This document shows positions 6,689-9,122 of a stretch of 9,122 bases of DNA, in pieces. Position 1 is the first letter of the stretch. Each line of letters begins with the position of its first letter. The notes below the pieces were generated by a model, which made no database searches, was not told the DNA's origin, and worked only from the letters and a program-made list of their open reading frames with translations. Position numbers and translations under genes: made by a program. The stretch is from JADFUS01 sp964368765 (GTDB lineage Bacteria; Bacteroidota; Bacteroidia; Bacteroidales; Rikenellaceae): assembly GCA_964368765.1 (NCBI GenBank), contig CAYJCU010000083.1, positions 1-9,122 of the forward strand, in the 5' to 3' direction.

Positions 6689-7719
6689 TGGAAAATAAGA
6701 AAATTAAAGCAGCTATAACAGGCATAGGAGGATTCCTACCTGATTATATTCTTGACAATGAAGAGTTAAGTCAAATACTAGACACTTCTGACGAGTGGAT
6801 TATGGCTCGTATAGGTGTTAAGACTCGCCATCTATTAAAGGAGGAGGGCAAAGGCTCAATGTTTATGGCTGTGAAGGCTGTAGAAGAGCTTATCGAACGC
6901 ACTGGCCTTAACCCTGATGAAGTGGATATGGTTGTTAATGCAACTGTAACGCCTGATATGTTTTTCCCAACAAATGCTGCACTTGTTGCCGATGTTGTTG
7001 GGATGAAAAATGCTTTCTGTTTCGATATGAATGCTGCATGTAGTGGTTTTATGTTCGGAATGCAGGTAGCAGCATCTTTCATAGAGTCGGGGCACTGTAA
7101 GAAGGTAGTACTTATCGGTTCAGACAAAATGTCATCAATAGTTGATTATACTGATCGTAATACAGCACCTATTTTTGGTGATGGAGCAGCTGCTGTTCTT
7201 ATGGAGCCAACAACAGAAGAGGATGCAGGAATACAAGATTATATATTCCATACAGATGGTTCTGGAGGATCATCGTTATATATGAAAGCTGGTGGATCAC
7301 GCTATCCTGCCTCAGCAGAGACAGTAGAGAATCGTGAGCACTATATCTTCCAAGATGGTAAGGTGGTATTTAAAGCGGCTGTTTCTGGCATGGCGGATAC
7401 CGTTGTTGAGATAATGGAGAAGAATAACCTTAAATCAGAGGATATTGACTTCTTAGTACCTCACCAAGCAAATATACGTATAATTTCGGCTACTGCACAG
7501 CGTGCGGGCGTTCCTGAAGAGAAGTGTATGATAAACATTGAGAAGTATGGCAATACAACTACTGGTACACTTCCTCTATGTTTACGTGATTACGAGTCAC
7601 AGCTTAAAAAGGGTGATAACCTTATCTTTGCTGCTTTTGGTGGCGGATTCTCATGGGGTTCACTATATCTTAAGTGGGCTTATGATGGTGCTGAAAGAGT
7701 AAAAAGTTACAAAAAATAG
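6688..7719 (+). CDS. fabH: Beta-ketoacyl-ACP synthase III
   Basis: Condenses an acyl-CoA primer with malonyl-ACP to start fatty-acid synthesis in the cytoplasm. It has 343 residues from the ATG at 6688. The Cys-His-Asn triad is intact: Cys118 in NAACSGF, His259 in VPHQANIRI and Asn289 in YGNTTTGTLPL. Other family marks are GIGGFLP near the N-terminus, TSDEWI, the RIGVKTRH loop, FGDGAAAV, and FAAFGGGFSWG near the C-terminus. I prefer the ATG that overlaps the plsX stop; a TTG six bases upstream (6682) is in frame and lies closer to the AAGGAG at 6671-6676, so it cannot be fully excluded. The second-longest gene here, it closes the yceD-rpmF-plsX-fabH cluster and is followed directly by a terminator. 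Confidence 0.96.
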   Translation: MENKKIKAAITGIGGFLPDYILDNEELSQILDTSDEWIMARIGVKTRHLLKEEGKGSMFMAVKAVEELIERTGLNPDEVDMVVNATVTPDMFFPTNAALVADVVGMKNAFCFDMNAACSGFMFGMQVAASFIESGHCKKVVLIGSDKMSSIVDYTDRNTAPIFGDGAAAVLMEPTTEEDAGIQDYIFHTDGSGGSSLYMKAGGSRYPASAETVENREHYIFQDGKVVFKAAVSGMADTVVEIMEKNNLKSEDIDFLVPHQANIRIISATAQRAGVPEEKCMINIEKYGNTTTGTLPLCLRDYESQLKKGDNLIFAAFGGGFSWGSLYLKWAYDGAERVKSYKK

Positions 7720-7720
7720 T

Positions 7721-7760
7721 ATAAAAGACGTTCTAACAATTTGGTAGAGCGTCTTTTTAT
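7721..7760 (+). terminator. Intrinsic terminator after fabH
   Basis: AAAAGACGTTCTA (7723-7735) pairs with TAGAGCGTCTTTT (7745-7757), a 13-bp stem with one G-T pair and a 9-base loop. It is followed by the rest of the T tract and ATA. The A run on the left arm also allows terminator activity on the opposite strand. The structure begins 3 bases after the fabH stop and ends 2-3 bases before tRNA-Arg. Confidence 0.85.
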
Positions 7761-7762
7761 AG

Positions 7763-7834
7763 GGCACCATAGTTCAAGGGATAGAATGAAAGTTTCCTAA
7801 ACTTTAGATTCGCGTTCGAGTCGCGGTGGTGCTA
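7763..7834 (+). tRNA. tRNA-Arg(CCT)
   Basis: A complete cloverleaf can be drawn. The acceptor stem is GGCACCA (7763-7769) with TGGTGCT (7827-7833), the first pair being G-T. The D arm is GTTC/GAAT with an 8-base loop containing GGG. The anticodon arm is AAAGT/ACTTT with loop TTCCTAA; the anticodon CCT (7796-7798) reads AGG arginine codons. The variable region has 4 bases. The T arm is TCGCG/CGCGG with loop TTCGAGT (7815-7821). The discriminator base is A at 7834, and no CCA is encoded, so the end must be added by nucleotidyltransferase. I see no good promoter between fabH and the tRNA. Confidence 0.93.
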
Positions 7835-7849
7835 CAAAACAGTTGAAAT

Positions 7850-7933
7850 ATGAGAATGACCAAAAAGGTTGCTTTTGGTGGCATACTCTTAGGGTGGCTA
7901 AAAAGTAGTGAGTTACAACGCTCTGCTTTTTAG
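7850..7933 (+). CDS. Possible 27-codon small ORF between tRNA-Arg and prmA
   Basis: An ATG at 7850 opens a frame of 27 codons ending at TAG 7931-7933; a second ATG is codon 3. The peptide would begin MRMTKK, then a short hydrophobic stretch VAFGGILLGWL, then a polar tail ending RSAF. The start is preceded by an A-rich stretch, as is common in this phylum, and lies 15 bases after the tRNA. I do not recognise the peptide. The frame runs through both hairpins described for this gap. An open frame of this length can easily arise by chance in 120 bases, so this is only a candidate. Confidence 0.2.
   Translation: MRMTKKVAFGGILLGWLKSSELQRSAF
7852..7888 (+). other. Imperfect hairpin downstream of tRNA-Arg
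   Basis: The core is CCAAAA (7860-7865) with TTTTGG (7873-7878) around a 7-base loop. It extends outward through ATG (7856-7858) with CAT (7882-7884) and GAG (7852-7854) with CTC (7886-7888), separated by a small internal loop and an A-A mismatch. It may help define the tRNA 3' trailer or the prmA leader. Confidence 0.45.
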
Positions 7934-7937
7934 TCAC
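7894..7937 (+). terminator. Long hairpin before prmA (terminator or attenuator candidate)
   Basis: GTGGCTAAAAAGTA (7894-7907) pairs with TGCTTTTTAGTCAC (7924-7937) in an uninterrupted 14-bp stem with two G-T pairs. After a 2-base bulge, GAG/CTC adds three pairs, leaving an 8-base loop. The T run (7927-7931) sits inside the right arm. The outer stem may therefore not be needed for termination: the inner hairpin followed by TTTTT would act as a weak terminator for the tRNA transcript. The structure ends 20 bases before the prmA start, so it could instead affect prmA expression. Confidence 0.55.
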
Positions 7938-7957
7938 TCTCTTTATATTACAAATTT

Positions 7958-8821
7958 ATGAAATACAGCGAAATTAATATTGTTTTTCAGGTGCAAGTAA
8001 CCGATGAACAGAAAGAGATTCATGTTGCCTTGCTTAGCGAGATGGGGTGTGATAGCTTTACAGATGATAAGCGATCGCTAAATGGCTACATCCCAACTTC
8101 AGATTTGGAGTCTAACAGAGAATCAATAGAGGCCTATCTCACAAATGTACCTAGTATTGAGTATAGAATAAAAGAGATGGAAGATAAGAATTGGAATGAG
8201 GAGTGGGAATCAAATTTTGAGCCTATTGAGGTTAACTCAACATGTGTTGTGAGGGCACCTTTTCATGAGCCAATGAACTACTCTACTGAGATTATCATAA
8301 TGCCACGTATGGCATTTGGTACTGGTCATCATGCAACTACACGTATGATGATAGAGCAGATTCTGAACCTTAATCTTACGGGCGAAAGGGTGCTTGATAT
8401 GGGTTGCGGAACAGGTGTTTTAGCTGTTGCTGCTCTTATAAATGGTGCTGAACATGCCGATGCTATTGATATAGATGAGTGGGCTTATGATAATGTTAAT
8501 GAGAATGGCATTAATAATGGCGTTGGAGATAAAATAAGACCATTTTGGGGCGACGCCTCTATACTAGAGAATGGAGAGCTAAAGGATGTGCTTTACGACT
8601 CAATATTTGCCAATATCAATAGAAACATACTAATAAGAGATATGGAGATATATGTTTCACACTTAAAGAGTGGTGGTAACATACTATTTAGTGGTTTTTT
8701 AGAGAGCGACCTAACACTAATGAGAGAAAGAGCAGAGCAATTATCTCTTAAAGAGGTATCATGTAGCTCAATAGGAAAGTGGTATATGTTATATTTTAAA
8801 TATAATCAAAATAGTATATAG
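7958..8821 (+). CDS. prmA: Ribosomal protein L11 methyltransferase
   Basis: SAM-dependent enzyme that methylates ribosomal protein L11 in the cytoplasm. It has 287 residues, the normal length. A substrate-recognition N-terminal domain leads to the signature EEWESNFEP (82-90), then MPRMAFGTGHHATTRMM (115-131), the conserved stretch entering the catalytic domain. SAM motif I is VLDMGCGTGVLAVAAL (145-160). The acidic motif II is DAIDIDEWA (168-176), and the motif IV equivalent is YDSIFANINRNIL (213-225, with ANIN at 218-221). The C-terminus SGFLESD...KWYMLYF fits the family. The ATG follows an AT-rich region with no Shine-Dalgarno. No close downstream gene exists in the window. Confidence 0.96.
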   Translation: MKYSEINIVFQVQVTDEQKEIHVALLSEMGCDSFTDDKRSLNGYIPTSDLESNRESIEAYLTNVPSIEYRIKEMEDKNWNEEWESNFEPIEVNSTCVVRAPFHEPMNYSTEIIIMPRMAFGTGHHATTRMMIEQILNLNLTGERVLDMGCGTGVLAVAALINGAEHADAIDIDEWAYDNVNENGINNGVGDKIRPFWGDASILENGELKDVLYDSIFANINRNILIRDMEIYVSHLKSGGNILFSGFLESDLTLMRERAEQLSLKEVSCSSIGKWYMLYFKYNQNSI

Positions 8822-8900
8822 TGGCTCAATGAAAATTTCCAGTGGGGTTGAACTAAATAACCTAATTTCAAATTACTAGTTTAATGTCCGCTTTTTTCTA

Positions 8901-8937
8901 AGGGTAATTCGCAAAACCCTGTTTTGTGAATTACCCT
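8901..8937. repeat. 17-bp near-perfect palindrome
   Basis: AGGGTAATTCGCAAAAC (8901-8917) pairs with GTTTTGTGAATTACCCT (8921-8937) around a 3-base CCT loop; the only imperfection is one G-T position. No T tract follows on either strand, so it does not look like an intrinsic terminator. Candidates are an intergenic dispersed repeat, an RNA-stabilising 3' structure for prmA, or a protein-binding site. Confidence 0.75.
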
Positions 8938-8940
8938 AAC

Positions 8941-8956
8941 GAGCGATAGCGAGCGA
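8941..8956 (+). repeat. GAGCGA direct repeat, 10-base period
   Basis: GAGCGA occurs at 8941-8946 and 8951-8956, separated by TAGC. The repeat lies between the 17-bp palindrome and the terminator-like hairpin; its second copy overlaps the left arm of the latter. Confidence 0.5.
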
Positions 8957-9000
8957 ACACCGTTTAAGAGGTAGGTGTTCGGTTTTTGTTCACTTTTTTT
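8954..9000 (+). terminator. Terminator-like hairpin with T tracts downstream of prmA
   Basis: CGAACACC (8954-8961) pairs perfectly with GGTGTTCG (8974-8981) around a 12-base loop. It is followed by GTTTTTG and then a run of seven T (8994-9000). The layout fits + strand termination of the prmA transcript about 150 bases after its stop codon. Confidence 0.7.
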
Positions 9001-9062
9001 CAGCGACAAGTAAACCGAATGCAATAAAAATATTTTTAATTTGCTGAGGTGTCGCAGTCGAA

Positions 9063-9078
9063 ACAATATTTATATTGT
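9063..9078. repeat. AT-rich palindrome
   Basis: ACAATAT (9063-9069) and ATATTGT (9072-9078) are perfect inverted copies separated by TT. In AT-rich DNA such a site has some chance origin, but it is one of several in this stretch. Confidence 0.45.
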
Positions 9079-9099
9079 AAAAAGTGTTAAATTTACATT

Positions 9100-9117
9100 A
9101 AAATCCGCAGGATTTTT
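9100..9117. repeat. Short hairpin at the window edge
   Basis: AAAATCC (9100-9106) pairs with GGATTTT (9110-9116) around a GCA loop, followed by one more T. On the + strand this is terminator-shaped but has only two G-C pairs. The window ends 5 bases later, so any larger element it belongs to cannot be seen. Confidence 0.45.
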
Positions 9118-9122
9118 AGGGG

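Larger units (their letters stand above)
8822..9122. other. Gene-free region rich in inverted repeats after prmA
   Basis: No credible gene is visible in these 301 bases. From 8822 to about 8897 I see nothing distinctive. From 8901 on there is a series of inverted repeats: a 17-bp near-palindrome, a terminator-like hairpin, GCGACA/TGTCGC flanking an AT-rich segment (9003-9056), ACAATAT/ATATTGT, and AAAATCC/GGATTTT near the edge. A 61-codon open frame on the - strand (8881-9066) passes straight through these arms and is best read as a by-product of them. Confidence 0.7.

Noticed and set aside
7843..7877. TTG (7843-7845) and TGCTTTTG (7870-7877) as a prmA promoter
   Set aside because: The -7 box lacks the A of TAnnTTTG, and the 24-base spacer is longer than the usual 19-21.
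8881..9066. 61-codon open frame on the - strand
   Set aside because: It runs through the arms of several inverted repeats, has no recognisable domain, and no promoter is visible. It looks like a by-product of the repeats.
1..9122. CRISPR array, phage or toxin-antitoxin genes, integrase or transposase
   Set aside because: No regularly spaced repeats and no proteins of these kinds are present. All recognised genes are core housekeeping functions.

Overview
The window is an A+T-rich housekeeping segment of a Bacteroidota chromosome, most likely order Bacteroidales. Four things point there: a NusB of about 300 residues with a long central insertion; start codons preceded by A-rich sequence more often than by Shine-Dalgarno sites; intergenic promoters matching the Bacteroidota pattern TTTG-N19/20-TAnnTTTG; and a tRNA gene without an encoded CCA end. 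All recognised genes lie on the + strand. I cannot name the genus from the sequence.

Layout. Positions 72-1826 encode the DNA polymerase III clamp-loader subunit DnaX. A 166-base gap follows, with a near-ideal promoter and a leader that can form two competing hairpins. Next comes a tight cluster (1993-4718): nusB, a small DUF1573 lipoprotein, yajC and trpS. This joins rRNA transcription antitermination, a Sec-translocon accessory protein and tryptophan charging. A second near-ideal promoter (4794-4825) opens the conserved cluster DUF177/YceD - rpmF - plsX - fabH (4852-7719). This links 23S rRNA/large-subunit assembly (YceD, L32) to the start of phospholipid and fatty-acid synthesis (PlsX, FabH). 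A further -7-like box sits just before rpmF. A strong intrinsic terminator ends fabH.

Only 3 bases after that terminator's T tract begins tRNA-Arg(CCT) (7763-7834). The 123 bases between the tRNA and prmA hold two sizeable hairpins and a 27-codon open frame running through both. prmA (7958-8821) encodes the ribosomal protein L11 methyltransferase. The last 301 bases carry no credible gene but are dense in inverted repeats: a 17-bp near-perfect palindrome, a terminator-like hairpin with T tracts, and several AT-rich palindromes reaching the window edge.

The genes are ordinary core genes and I see no new multi-gene system. The items worth a second look are non-coding: the nusB leader, the tRNA-prmA intergenic region and the palindrome cluster after prmA.
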